From DASRHD01 sp035485575 (GTDB taxonomy: Bacteria; Verrucomicrobiota; Verrucomicrobiia; Opitutales; Opitutaceae), in assembly GCA_035485575.1 (NCBI GenBank), contig DATHNW010000019.1:106619-170618 (forward strand): a DNA stretch of 64,000 nt. The letters run 5' to 3'. The stretch's first letter is position 1; each line of letters starts with the position of its first letter. Positions 20,502-29,655 of this stretch are shown here, one piece after another. Position numbers and translations under genes: made by a program. The notes beneath the pieces are model-generated. The model made no database searches. It saw only the letters and a program-made list of their open reading frames with translations, and had not been told where the DNA came from.

Positions 20502-20809
20502 GAGAAAGTCCGGCTGCCGTGGAAATATCCAGGCCCAAGCCGGCGTTCACCAAAGGTTAAAGTCAGTCCGCGCGTTTCATTCAGGCGGATTAGTTAACAA
20601 TTTAATTAACTTTCGCCCACTTCGGCATTGTGCATGAGGCGGCAAGGGACTTTCCGTCTTTGCCACCAACCTGCAATTACTCCGCGCGCCATTCGCCATG
20701 GAGTTTCCAGCTGCAGGAAAGCTTCCACTAAAACCAATGACCGATGGCAAGGCGTGGGATCTCGCATCCCGGTCCTCCCGCCGTTGGACATTCCAGCCAA
20801 TCTCCCTCC
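20502..20809. other. 308-nt intergenic region with an operator-like palindrome
   Basis: No convincing gene. It includes an AT-rich inverted repeat AGTTAA-N8-TTAACT at 20592-20611, set in otherwise GC-rich sequence, about 200 nt before the lyase-like gene. An in-frame extension of that gene back to 20744 is open but has no signal-peptide or family support. Confidence 0.6.
20592..20611. promoter_or_regulatory. Operator-like inverted repeat upstream of the secreted lyase-like gene
   Basis: AGTTAA (20592-20597) and TTAACT (20606-20611) form an inverted repeat. Its core TTAACAATTTAA (20594-20605) nearly matches TTAACGATTTAA upstream of the GH18 gene, differing at one base. Confidence 0.4.
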
Positions 20810-23800
20810 ATGCTTCTTCCCACATTCTCCTCGCGCTTTCGCCGCGCGCTGCTTTTCAGCGCGCTTTTTACCTCATTGATCCTGCGGGCCACGACCGCCA
20901 CCAGTCTCAGCAGCTTCGGCGGCGAAGAGGAGCCGGCCGTGATTTATTTTCCGGATACCCACACCTTCGTCAGCGACAGCTACGTGAATATCACCGACCT
21001 GGGCGGCGGCGTCTTCCAGATGCTGCTTCGCTACAGCCCGACCCAGTGGGATGGTGACCGTACGACTTCGAACACCGACCGCGGCCGGGCCGAAATCAAA
21101 ACCCTCGGCGCCCACCAGTTCATTCACGACACGTTCGAATACGCCACGACCTGGCGCACCAATCCCGAGTTCGTCGGTTCCGGTGCCTTCTGTCATATCA
21201 CGCAGCTCAAGCCGGTGGACGGAGTCGAAGGCTCGTCCGGCTCGCCACTGATCACGACTTCGATTTTTTCCGGGACCAGTTCCGCCGCCGTCCGCTATGC
21301 GTCCTCATCCTTCTCTCCCGCCAACGTATTCTCCCCCATCGTCGTGCGCAACATCACCTGGGCGCCCGCCACCTGGCTGGCGGAAACCATCCGGGTCCGG
21401 ACAACCGCCGATGGTGAAAACACCGGGCAGGTGGTTGTCTCCCTCAATGGCGATTCCTTCCAGGGCGTAACCAACGTCGAAGTGTGCCGCCCCTCCTCCA
21501 CGGAATACTATCCGAAATGGGGCCTTTATCGCGGCACCAGCGTAACCTCCGGTTTCAGCCCCAATGATTACATCCAGCACTCGAACGTCTCAGCCACCCT
21601 GACTTCAGTCACCCAGGACCCCGCCTTCAGCCCGGCGGCCGGCTCGTATTCCGCCGCGCAAACCGTAACCATCACTTCAGGCACCAGCGGGGCCTCGATC
21701 CGCTACACCACCGACGGCAGTACGCCGAGTGAAACCGCCGGCACGCTTTACTCCGGCCCTGTTACCATCAGCACCAGCGCGACGCTCAAAGCCATCGCCT
21801 ACTCGAGTTCCTTGCCGGACAGCAATGTGACCAGCGCCACCTATACCATCGGCTCGACGATTATTTCCTTCGAAGCCGAGAGCCTTGGCCGCACCAGCAC
21901 CGGCGCCGGCACCAGCGTGCAGACCGACGTCAACACCAGCGGCGGCAAATGGATCTCCCTCGATGCCAACGGCGCCGGCCAGTACGTCGAGTACACCCTG
22001 CCCAATATCCCGGCTGGCGTCTACAGCCTGCAGATGAGCTATAAGACCAACAACAACCGGGGCATGCTCCAGCTCGCAATCGACGGCACCGACCTGGGCG
22101 ATGTGCTCGACCAGTACAAGCCGACCCCCTCCATCTACCCGACGCAGACCTTCGGGGTGGTCACCTTCACCTCAGCAAGCGACCATATCGTCCGTCTCAC
22201 GGTAACCGGCAAGAATTCCGCCTCCAAGGGCTTCGGCCTGTCGGCGGATAAATTTTTCCTGGTGGCCATCCCGGACACCACGCCGCCCGTGCTGACTCTG
22301 CCCGCAGATATCATTACCGAGGCCGCTGACGAAGACGGCGCGATCGTCAATTTTTCCGCCAGTGCCAATGACGACAGGGATGGAAACATCCCCGTGACGC
22401 TGATTCCCGCTTCCGGCAGCACTTTCCCGCTCGGCACCACCACGGTCACCGCCACCGCCACCGATGCCGCCGGCAACAAGACCACCGGCTCCTTCACCGT
22501 CACGGTCCGCGACACCACGCCGCCGATTCTGATTCCGCCGGACAATGTCACCCTTGAAGCCACTGGTCCAAGCGGCGCCGTTGCCACCTTCACCGGCGAC
22601 GCCATCGACACCGTGGACGGCACTGTGCCCGTTGTCTTCAGCATTCCCTCCGGCAGCACCTTCCCGCTCGGGACCACCACGGTGATGGCCACCGCGACGG
22701 ACGCCTCCGGCAACAAGGCCACCAAGGCCTTCACCGTCACGGTCCGCGACACCATACCACCCGTCCTTACGCTGCCGCCCAGTCTCACCCTTGAGGCCAC
22801 CGGCCCCGGAGGCGCCATCGCCCTCTTTGCCGCCACCGCCACGGACATCGTCGACGGCACCGTGCCGGTGGTCTTCAGCGTTCCATCGGGCATCATTTTC
22901 CCGCTTGGCACCACGATCGTGACCGCCACCGCCACCGATGCCGCCGGCAACAAAGCCTCCGGCGCCTTCACTATCACCGTCCGCGACACGATACCTCCGG
23001 TGCTTGCCCTGCCGGCCGGCCTCGTGCTCGAAGCCACCGGTCCAGCCGGGGCCGTCGCCACTTTCACCGCCAGCGCCAGCGATATCGTCGATGGTGCCGT
23101 GCCAGTCACTTTCAACATTGCGTCAGGCAGCACCTTCCCGCTCGGCACCACCACCGTGATGGCCACCGCGGCAGACGCCGCCGGCAATATGACCGCAGGC
23201 TCCTTCACCGTCACGGTTCGCGACACGACACCACCCATTCTCACCCTGCCGGCCAATCTTGTGCTTGAAGCCACTGGCCCAGCCGGGGCTATCGCCACTT
23301 TTACTGCCAGCGCCAGCGATATCGTCGATGGTATTGTTCCGGTCACCCTCAGCCTTCCTTCGGGCAGCATTTTCCCGCTCGGCACCACCACCGTGACCGC
23401 CACGACAACGGATGCCGCCGGCAACAGGACTACGGGCGCCTTCACTATCACCGTGCGCGACACCACGCCGCCTTTGATCAAGAGCCTGAGGCCATCCATT
23501 AAAACTCTCTGGCCGCCCAATCATCAAATGGTCCCGGTCAGGATTTTCGCCGACGTGCATGACCTGGTGGATCCGAGGCCGGTCACCCGGATCATCTTTG
23601 TCACCAGCAACGAGCCGGTGATGGACAGACATGATGACCATGACAGCCGGCACGATCACGATGACCGCGACGGCAGACGCGATCGCGATGACGGTCCCGA
23701 TTGGAAAATCACCGGTGATCTCACCCTCCTGCTCCGCGCCGAGCGAAGCGATTCCGGCCATGGCCGGATCTACACCATCACCGTGGAAAGCCGCGATGCC

Positions 23801-23863
23801 TCGGGCAATGCCAGCACCAAAACGGTCACCGTCGACGTTCCGAAAAGGTGGGATAACAATTAG
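20810..23863 (+). CDS. Secreted polysaccharide-lyase-like protein with CBM and five HYR repeats
   Basis: 1017 residues from ATG 20810. A signal peptide covers about 1-29. Residues about 35-265 look like a beta-jelly-roll lyase domain (RGRAEIKTLG, HITQLKP, YYPKWGLYRG; the KWGLYR strand recurs in PL7/13/14/20-type lyases), though the family cannot be fixed by eye. Next come a chitobiase-C-terminal-like module (SIRYTTDGSTPSETAG), a CBM6/35-like module starting SFEAESLGRT, and five tandem HYR-type Ig repeats of exactly 79 residues (DNA 22274-23458). The C-terminus has LWPPNHQMVPV and an Asp/His-rich run (about 940-965) that may bind metal, then a final beta domain. An intrinsic terminator follows. 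The substrate could be an acidic glycan; the adjacent genes are chitin/chitosan-type. Confidence 0.75.
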   Translation: MLLPTFSSRFRRALLFSALFTSLILRATTATSLSSFGGEEEPAVIYFPDTHTFVSDSYVNITDLGGGVFQMLLRYSPTQWDGDRTTSNTDRGRAEIKTLGAHQFIHDTFEYATTWRTNPEFVGSGAFCHITQLKPVDGVEGSSGSPLITTSIFSGTSSAAVRYASSSFSPANVFSPIVVRNITWAPATWLAETIRVRTTADGENTGQVVVSLNGDSFQGVTNVEVCRPSSTEYYPKWGLYRGTSVTSGFSPNDYIQHSNVSATLTSVTQDPAFSPAAGSYSAAQTVTITSGTSGASIRYTTDGSTPSETAGTLYSGPVTISTSATLKAIAYSSSLPDSNVTSATYTIGSTIISFEAESLGRTSTGAGTSVQTDVNTSGGKWISLDANGAGQYVEYTLPNIPAGVYSLQMSYKTNNNRGMLQLAIDGTDLGDVLDQYKPTPSIYPTQTFGVVTFTSASDHIVRLTVTGKNSASKGFGLSADKFFLVAIPDTTPPVLTLPADIITEAADEDGAIVNFSASANDDRDGNIPVTLIPASGSTFPLGTTTVTATATDAAGNKTTGSFTVTVRDTTPPILIPPDNVTLEATGPSGAVATFTGDAIDTVDGTVPVVFSIPSGSTFPLGTTTVMATATDASGNKATKAFTVTVRDTIPPVLTLPPSLTLEATGPGGAIALFAATATDIVDGTVPVVFSVPSGIIFPLGTTIVTATATDAAGNKASGAFTITVRDTIPPVLALPAGLVLEATGPAGAVATFTASASDIVDGAVPVTFNIASGSTFPLGTTTVMATAADAAGNMTAGSFTVTVRDTTPPILTLPANLVLEATGPAGAIATFTASASDIVDGIVPVTLSLPSGSIFPLGTTTVTATTTDAAGNRTTGAFTITVRDTTPPLIKSLRPSIKTLWPPNHQMVPVRIFADVHDLVDPRPVTRIIFVTSNEPVMDRHDDHDSRHDHDDRDGRRDRDDGPDWKITGDLTLLLRAERSDSGHGRIYTITVESRDASGNASTKTVTVDVPKRWDNN
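22274..23458 (+). repeat. Five tandem 237-bp repeats encoding HYR domains
   Basis: Units begin with a GAC codon of the DTxPP motif at 22274, 22511, 22748, 22985 and 23222, with the next DTTPP at 23459: the period is exactly 237 bp (79 codons) each time. Each unit encodes DTTPPxLxLPxxxxLEATGP ... GSTFPLGTTTVTATATDAAG ... FTVTVR. Units differ by scattered substitutions, so they are diverged but have no indels. Confidence 0.95.
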
Positions 23864-23887
23864 CCTCACCAGGCTTTTCCGCTTTTC

Positions 23888-23915
23888 AAAGAGCCCGCGA
23901 TAACGGGCTCTTTTT
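23888..23915 (+). terminator. Intrinsic terminator after the lyase-like gene
   Basis: Stem AAAGAGCCCG / CGGGCTCTTT around a short loop, followed by Ts (to 23915). Confidence 0.9.
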
Positions 23916-23925
23916 GCGCATATGC

Positions 23926-23937
23926 TTAACGATTTAA
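23926..23937. promoter_or_regulatory. Operator-like motif upstream of the GH18 chitinase gene
   Basis: TTAACGATTTAA, 133 nt before the GTG start. It matches the core upstream of the lyase-like gene except for one base, and resembles the AACGTTTTAA sites before the GH75 gene. Confidence 0.4.
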
Positions 23938-24069
23938 TCATTTTTTGCTAATTAGATATTGTCGATGAGCGGCAAAACGTCTCCATTTGCCACTCGTCTG
24001 CGACTGCCCCCGTCACCCCAGTCTGTGGCGTTCCCCTCCGCCCACGGATAACCTCAAAAAAAACTTATC

Positions 24070-26397
24070 GTGAAAAAGCCCTCCTTTTTGCGTCCCTCCT
24101 TGCTTCGCGTTCTGGCGCTGTCCCTGCTCGCGCCCATCGCCGCCTCCGCGCAAACGCGCATGTTTGCGCCGTATATTGAGATGGATGTCTCGGACAACCT
24201 GCCCCAAATTTCCTCGGCCTCCGGCATCAAGGATTTCACCCTGGCTTTCATCATCAGCGGCGGCAGTTGCACGGCCTCCTGGAATGGCTCGACCCCCGTG
24301 TCCTCGGACACGGCCTACAAGCCGCTAATCGACAGCCTGCGCAGCGCCGGCGGCGATGTCATCGTCTGCTTCGGCGGCGAAGCGGGCACCGAGGTGGCCG
24401 GGACCTGCACCAGCGTATCCAGTATTCAAGCACAGTACCAGCTGGTCGTCACCAAGTACAACGTGAAGATGCTGGACTTCGACATCGAAGGCGCCGCCGT
24501 GGCCGATACCGCGGCCATCGACCGGCGCAACCAGGCGCTGGCCAACCTCCAGGCGGCCAACTCCGGGCTGATCATCTCGTACACCCTCCCGGTTGAGCCG
24601 AGCGGCCTCGACGATAACTGCCTGAACCTGCTGAAAAACGCCAAGTCTCACGGCGTGAACGTGGCGGTGGTCAACCTCATGACCATGGACTTCGGCGGGA
24701 GCGTCAACCCCAACGCCATGGGACAAGCCTCGATTGATTCGGCCAATGCCGTAATCAGCCAGCTTCAGTCCATCGGCGTAAGCGCCAAGATCGGCATCAC
24801 ACCGATGATCGGAAGGAACGACACCTCTCCTGAAATCTTCACTGTGGCGGACGCTCAGAAGGTACTGAGCTACGCGCAGTCGAACAACAACATCAGCCGG
24901 CTGACCTTCTGGTCGGTGTCCCGCGACGTATCCTGCCCCGGCAATGCCGCGCAGGTCTCAGATACCTGTAGCGGCATTACGCAAAAACAATGGGATTTTT
25001 CCCATGTGTTTGAGGCATTTGGCGGCAGCAGCGGCCCAAGCCAGGTCGCTACGCTCGCTTTCAACCCGGGCGGCGGCACCTACGCCAGCGCGCAAAGCGT
25101 GACTATCACCACCTCCACCAGCGGCGCCACCATCCGCTACACGACGGATGGGAGCGCTCCCTCGGAGACTCACGGCACCATTTACTCCGGTCCGGTCAGC
25201 ATCGGCAGTACGGCGACCCTCAAGGCCATCGGCTATGAGACCGGCTTCACCGACAGCAATATCACCAGTGCCAGCTACACCATCAACACCGGCGGCGGCG
25301 GCACCCCGATCACGCTGGAAGCGGAAAATCTTTCCCCGGTCGGCACCGGTGCCACGGTCAGCATCAGCAACGATGCCAACGCCAGCGGCGGCGTCATCGA
25401 GTTCCTCAACTCCACCGCGGCCGGCCAGACCATGACCCTGACCACCCCGAGCATCGCCGCCGGCACCTATCAGGTCCAGCTCCGCTACAAAACCAACACG
25501 ACACGCGGCCAGCATACCGTCAAAATCGACGGAGTTCAGGTCGGCAGCACCATCGACCAGTACGCCACGACCTCCGCCTACACCACTGTGACCCTCGGCA
25601 GCGCAACCCTCGCTGCCGGCGCCCACACCATCGTGCTGACCGTGACCGGCAAAAACGCCTCCGCCACCCAGTTCTACATCACGGCCGACTCCTTCACGCT
25701 CACACCTTCGTCCGTTCAATCGCAGGCCGCCGCACCCTCGTTCAGCCCGGGCGCGGGCACCTATACCAGTACGCAGAGCGTGACGATCGCCACCTCCACC
25801 AGCGGCGCTTCCCTCCGTTACACGACTGACGGCAGCACACCCAGCGAGACCGCCGGCACGGTTTACTCCATCCCGGTGAGCATCAGCGCCACGGCCACAC
25901 TCAAGGCCATCGCTTACGAGAGCGGCTTCACCGACAGCTCCGTGACCAGCGCGACCTACACCATCAACACCGGCGGCGGCGGCACGACCGTCTCCTTCGA
26001 AGCCGAAAGCCTCACCTACACGCCGAATGGCGCGACTGCCTCGGTGCAGACCGATGTCAATTCCAGCGGCGGAAAGTGGATCGAACTCGCCGGTAACAGC
26101 GTGGGCGATTACATCAACTTCGCAATTCCCAGCGTGGCCGCCGGCACCTACCAGCTGCAAATGGAATGGAAGGGCAATACCACCCGCGGCATTCTGCAGC
26201 TCTCGGTCGACGGCACCAACGTCGGTGGCACGGTCGATCAGTATTCGGCCGCCCAATCCTACCCGACGAGCACGTTCGGCAACGTAACCTTCAGCTCGGC
26301 CGGTACCCATACCATCCGCCTGACCGTCACGGGCAAGAACTCAGCCTCGGGCAACTACCAGCTGTCGGCTGACAAGTTTACCTTCGTCGCCCAATAA
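24070..26397 (+). CDS. Secreted GH18 chitinase with two chitobiase-C-like and two CBM6/35-like modules
   Basis: 775 residues, GTG start giving MKKPSFLRPS and a signal peptide ending near ASAQ (28). The catalytic domain is about 30-320: FTLAFIIS, the SxGG-like strand VIVCFGGEAG and the catalytic LDFDIEG (Asp136, Asp138, Glu140, the GH18 DxDxE motif), then VNLMTMDFG and LTFWSVSRD. Then come modules in the order chitobiase-C-like (about 335-415), CBM6/35-like (TLEAENLSP, about 417-548), chitobiase-C-like (about 553-635) and CBM6/35-like (SFEAESLTY, about 640-775). It should hydrolyse chitin outside the cell and bind it by the CBMs. The pattern resembles bacterial ChiD/ChiC-type enzymes. Confidence 0.9.
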   Translation: MKKPSFLRPSLLRVLALSLLAPIAASAQTRMFAPYIEMDVSDNLPQISSASGIKDFTLAFIISGGSCTASWNGSTPVSSDTAYKPLIDSLRSAGGDVIVCFGGEAGTEVAGTCTSVSSIQAQYQLVVTKYNVKMLDFDIEGAAVADTAAIDRRNQALANLQAANSGLIISYTLPVEPSGLDDNCLNLLKNAKSHGVNVAVVNLMTMDFGGSVNPNAMGQASIDSANAVISQLQSIGVSAKIGITPMIGRNDTSPEIFTVADAQKVLSYAQSNNNISRLTFWSVSRDVSCPGNAAQVSDTCSGITQKQWDFSHVFEAFGGSSGPSQVATLAFNPGGGTYASAQSVTITTSTSGATIRYTTDGSAPSETHGTIYSGPVSIGSTATLKAIGYETGFTDSNITSASYTINTGGGGTPITLEAENLSPVGTGATVSISNDANASGGVIEFLNSTAAGQTMTLTTPSIAAGTYQVQLRYKTNTTRGQHTVKIDGVQVGSTIDQYATTSAYTTVTLGSATLAAGAHTIVLTVTGKNASATQFYITADSFTLTPSSVQSQAAAPSFSPGAGTYTSTQSVTIATSTSGASLRYTTDGSTPSETAGTVYSIPVSISATATLKAIAYESGFTDSSVTSATYTINTGGGGTTVSFEAESLTYTPNGATASVQTDVNSSGGKWIELAGNSVGDYINFAIPSVAAGTYQLQMEWKGNTTRGILQLSVDGTNVGGTVDQYSAAQSYPTSTFGNVTFSSAGTHTIRLTVTGKNSASGNYQLSADKFTFVAQ
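25309..25707 (+). repeat. CBM6/35-like module, copy in GH18 gene
   Basis: Nearly identical at DNA level to the module in the GH2 gene (32801-33201) and closely similar to that in the GH75 gene (26701-27104). Long uninterrupted matches cover the GATVSISNDANASGG and EFLNSTAAGQ codons. Confidence 0.8.
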
Positions 26398-26480
26398 TAA
26401 TATCCAAGCAATCGGCGCGCGTACGCATCTCTGAAACACCGCCCGCGCGCCCATTTTTCATCGCTGAGGATCATTCGTAT

Positions 26481-26521
26481 TTAAACGTTTTAATATCGCC
26501 AACCCTATTATAACGTTTTAA
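26481..26521. promoter_or_regulatory. Pair of operator-like palindromes upstream of the GH75 gene
   Basis: TTAAACGTTTTAA (26481-26493) and TAACGTTTTAA (26511-26521), about 30 nt centre to centre and 66-106 nt before the start codon. The core AACGTT is palindromic with a central CG, a pattern seen in LacI-family operators. Confidence 0.45.
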
Positions 26522-26586
26522 CCATTTTGGCGCCATCTCCGTATCCTGAGATACGTTCACTTTCCCCTCATATATCGCTCCCAAAA

Positions 26587-28776
26587 ATGAAAACACAACA
26601 CCCCCACATGCATTCGTGCCGTCCGTCCCTGAAATTCATGGGCCTGGCGGCATTTCTCTGCGTGCTCTCATTCGGCCTGACCGGTCGTTTGTCAGCCCAG
26701 GCCATCACCCTTGAGGCTGAAAGCCTTTCTCCCGTCGGCACCGGCGCCACCGTCAGCATCAGCAATGATGCCAACGCGAGCGGCGGCGTCGTCGAGTTCC
26801 TTAATTCCACGGCGGCCGGCCAGGTTATGACCCTGACCACCCCGAGCATCGCGGCAGGCACCTATCAGGTCCAGTTCCGTTACAAGAACAACACGACGCG
26901 CGGCCAGCACACCGTGACAATCGATGGCACCCAGGTCGGCGGCACGATTGATCAGTATGCCTCCAGCTCCACCTATGTCTCGGTCAGCCTCGGCAATGCG
27001 ACTCTCGCCACCACAGGCACGCACACCATCGCACTGACGGTGACCGGCAAGAACGCTTCCGCGACCCAGTTCTATATCACGGCCGACTCCTTCATTTTCA
27101 CCCCGGTGACCGTGCAGCAACAAGCCGCCACGCCTTCATTCACCCCGGCCGCCGGCACCTATTCCACTTCGCAGTCGGTGACGATCAGCACCACGACCAG
27201 CGGAGCCACCATCCGCTACACGACGGATGGCAGCACGCCGAGCGAGACCACCGGCACCGTCTATTCCAGCCCGGTCAGCATCAGCGCCACGGCGACCCTC
27301 AAGGCCATCGCGTTTGAAAGTGGCTTCACCGACAGCGCGGTCGCCAGCGCGACCTACACCATCAGCACTGGTGGTGGTGGCAGCGGCGGCACGACCGTCT
27401 CCTTCGAAGCCGAAAACCTCACCTATACGGCCAGTGGTGCCACCGACTCGGTCCAGACCGACACCAACTCCAGCGGCGGCAAGTGGGTCGAACTCTCCGG
27501 CAACAGCGTGGGTGACTCCATCAGCTTTGCCATCCCCAGTGTGACCGCCGGCACCTATCAGGTGCAGATGGAATACAAGGGGCTCACCAGCCGCGGCATC
27601 CTGCAGCTCTCGGTCGACGGCACCAACCTCGGCAGCACGCTCGACCAGTATGCGTCGGGCCAGACCTACCCAACGACCACGTTCGGCACCGTGACCTTCA
27701 GCTCGGCTGGCACGCACACCGTCAAGCTGACCGTAACCGGCAAGAATGCTTCCTCCAGTGGCTACCTGCTGTCCGCCGACAAATTCACCTTCCTCGCCTC
27801 TGGCGGCGGCGGTGGCGGCACGGTGGCGGCTCCGAGCTTCAGCCCGGCCGGCGGCACCTACGGCAGCGCGCAGAGCGTCACCATCACCACGTCGACCAGC
27901 GGCGCCTCCATCCGTTACACCGTTGATGGCAGCACCCCGTCGTCGACCGCCGGCACGCTCTACTCCATCCCGGTGAGCATCAGCGCCACCACCACCCTCA
28001 AGGCCATCGCCTTTGCGAGCGGCATGACGAATAGCTCGGTCACTTCCGCCACCTACTCCATCACCACTGGCGGCGGCGGAAACTTCACCGCGGCTCAGGT
28101 GTTGGCAGGCATCATGGCGCACGAGTCGTCATCTGACCAGGTGAACACCAAGCCGCACATCAACACAATGACCCGCGCGATGAACGTGAACGTCTATCAG
28201 GTCACCACCGGCGTTTTCGTCTACACCTCCAGCATGGCCATCGACGACGACGGCAGCGATCCCGATCCCGATCCCGACCATCAAGGCGAGACCACGTGGC
28301 AGGACAGCAGCGGCGCCCAGCTTGGAGCGCACCATGTTCCCTTCTACGTGCTGGGTGATGACTGCTGGGACAACGAAGGCGGCTCCCATATCACTCCCTG
28401 CCCGCACTTCTTCTACTCCGAACACAACATCACGGGCCGGCAGTTCGCTTTGATCTTCTACAATGGCAAGGTCATTGGCGCTGTGTTCGGCGATACGCAG
28501 ACCGCGAACAACCAGACCACATCGGACAACGATGCGCGTGAACTCGGCGAAGCCTCCGTCGAGGCGGCTTCCCTCCTCGGCATTCCCGACAGCGGAACCA
28601 CCGGCGGCGTCGATAACGGCGTCACCGTCGCCATCTTCTCCGGCTCGCAGTGGGTCGTGAAGGGCACCAACAAGGGCACCGGCCCCGTAGGCTCCGCCAC
28701 CGGCTCGCTGAACGGCAATGCCCAGGCTTTGGTCCAGCAGGCGTTGAACACGCTCGGAAACGATTTCGGCCTCTAA
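26587..28776 (+). CDS. Secreted GH75 chitosanase with CBM6/35-like and chitobiase-C-like modules
   Basis: 729 residues from ATG 26587, with a longer signal peptide ending at about RLSAQA. Modules: CBM6/35-like (TLEAESLSP), chitobiase-C-like, CBM6/35-like (SFEAENLTY), chitobiase-C-like, then a catalytic domain in the last 230 residues. The latter has SSMAIDDDGSDPDPDPDHQG, AHHVPFYVLGDDCWD, GRQFALIFYNGKVIGAVFGD and ELGEASVEAASLLGIP, the Asp and Glu signature regions of GH75 endo-chitosanases (originally fungal). It should cleave beta-1,4-glucosamine chains externally. The catalytic domain is C-terminal, opposite to the GH18 neighbour. A strong terminator follows. Confidence 0.88.
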   Translation: MKTQHPHMHSCRPSLKFMGLAAFLCVLSFGLTGRLSAQAITLEAESLSPVGTGATVSISNDANASGGVVEFLNSTAAGQVMTLTTPSIAAGTYQVQFRYKNNTTRGQHTVTIDGTQVGGTIDQYASSSTYVSVSLGNATLATTGTHTIALTVTGKNASATQFYITADSFIFTPVTVQQQAATPSFTPAAGTYSTSQSVTISTTTSGATIRYTTDGSTPSETTGTVYSSPVSISATATLKAIAFESGFTDSAVASATYTISTGGGGSGGTTVSFEAENLTYTASGATDSVQTDTNSSGGKWVELSGNSVGDSISFAIPSVTAGTYQVQMEYKGLTSRGILQLSVDGTNLGSTLDQYASGQTYPTTTFGTVTFSSAGTHTVKLTVTGKNASSSGYLLSADKFTFLASGGGGGGTVAAPSFSPAGGTYGSAQSVTITTSTSGASIRYTVDGSTPSSTAGTLYSIPVSISATTTLKAIAFASGMTNSSVTSATYSITTGGGGNFTAAQVLAGIMAHESSSDQVNTKPHINTMTRAMNVNVYQVTTGVFVYTSSMAIDDDGSDPDPDPDHQGETTWQDSSGAQLGAHHVPFYVLGDDCWDNEGGSHITPCPHFFYSEHNITGRQFALIFYNGKVIGAVFGDTQTANNQTTSDNDARELGEASVEAASLLGIPDSGTTGGVDNGVTVAIFSGSQWVVKGTNKGTGPVGSATGSLNGNAQALVQQALNTLGNDFGL
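26701..27104 (+). repeat. CBM6/35-like module, copy in GH75 gene
   Basis: Same module as at 25309-25707 and 32801-33201, with more synonymous differences than those two show to each other. Confidence 0.75.
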
Positions 28777-28800
28777 GCGAAACTAAATCGTAAAATATCG

Positions 28801-28849
28801 GAGGCACCGTCTGGCGAAATTCCTTTCCCGGACGGTGCCTCTTTTTTTT
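28801..28849 (+). terminator. Intrinsic terminator after the GH75 gene
   Basis: GAGGCACCGTC (28801-28811) pairs perfectly with GACGGTGCCTC (28831-28841), followed by eight Ts. Confidence 0.92.
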
Positions 28850-28904
28850 GCCACCGGCTTGAATGCTGTTTATCATCCGAATAATTCCACACCGGAATCA
28901 AGGT

Positions 28905-29423
28905 ATGGGACCATCCGCTAAATCCAAACGAGAGCCCAGCCCCGTGCTGGCCTTCCGCCCGATCCTTTATCGGCCCGGCGCGATCTCGCTGCAGATCGTT
29001 GCGCTCGCTTGCCTCCTCCTCCGGGCCGCGGCACAGACGCCCGCTGCGCCCCAGCCACCGACTCCGGCCGCACCGCCTGTGCCGGTGATCACGGTTGAGG
29101 AGAAGTCTTTCGATTTCGGGGAAGTCCGACACGGCCAGACCGTTGTCCACGGCTTCAAGGTCTCGAACACCGGCCATGCCATCCTGCATATCAAGGAGGT
29201 CCATGCCAACTGCGGATGCACCTCCGCCTTGATCGGAAAAAAGGATTTGGAACCCGGCGAAAGTACGGAGATCGATGCGGAATTCACTCCGGACAAGGAA
29301 TTCTCGGGCCCCGTGCGCAAGACGATCCTGGTGGTTTCCGACGCGCCCGCCCACTCCAAGTTAATCCTGCGTTTCGCAGCCGATGTGCCGCCGGATCCAG
29401 CGCCGGCCAAACCGGCCCCGTGA
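28905..29423 (+). CDS. DUF1573-family secreted protein
   Basis: 172 residues from ATG 28905 (an upstream in-frame start at 28863 is possible). Basic N-terminus, hydrophobic segment (ISLQIVALACLLL) and a Pro/Ala-rich spacer, then one DUF1573 beta-sandwich: KSFDFGEVRHGQTVVHGFKVSN, the CGCTS motif, and LEPGESTEIDAEF. Such proteins are exported in Bacteroidota, Planctomycetota and Verrucomicrobiota; function is unknown. It sits between the GH75 and GH2 genes but behind its own terminator, so a role in glycan use is only suggested by position. Confidence 0.82.
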   Translation: MGPSAKSKREPSPVLAFRPILYRPGAISLQIVALACLLLRAAAQTPAAPQPPTPAAPPVPVITVEEKSFDFGEVRHGQTVVHGFKVSNTGHAILHIKEVHANCGCTSALIGKKDLEPGESTEIDAEFTPDKEFSGPVRKTILVVSDAPAHSKLILRFAADVPPDPAPAKPAP

Positions 29424-29655
29424 TTTCACAACGCGGAAGCCTGCCCTCCTCGTTCCATCCCAACACCCCAACCTCAGGAACCCCGCGCAGCGCCGTTCCC
29501 TGTCACTGCTGATAAACCCGCCTTTGTCGGCAAATGCGTTCTCCAGCGCTCCGTTGATTTCAGTTTGCCGCCGGCCGCCCAAACCACGGACGGCTTGTTT
29601 CGATCAGAACACCGCGCTCGCGGCCTGCACATTTGATTCAGTTACCCTTCCCCTC

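Noticed and set aside
24958..26310. 450-codon minus-strand open frame opposite the GH18 gene (similar ones opposite the GH75 and GH2 genes)
   Set aside because: Arg/Gly/Ala-rich shadows of the repeated CBM and chitobiase-C-like DNA; their mutual similarity only mirrors the sense-strand modules.
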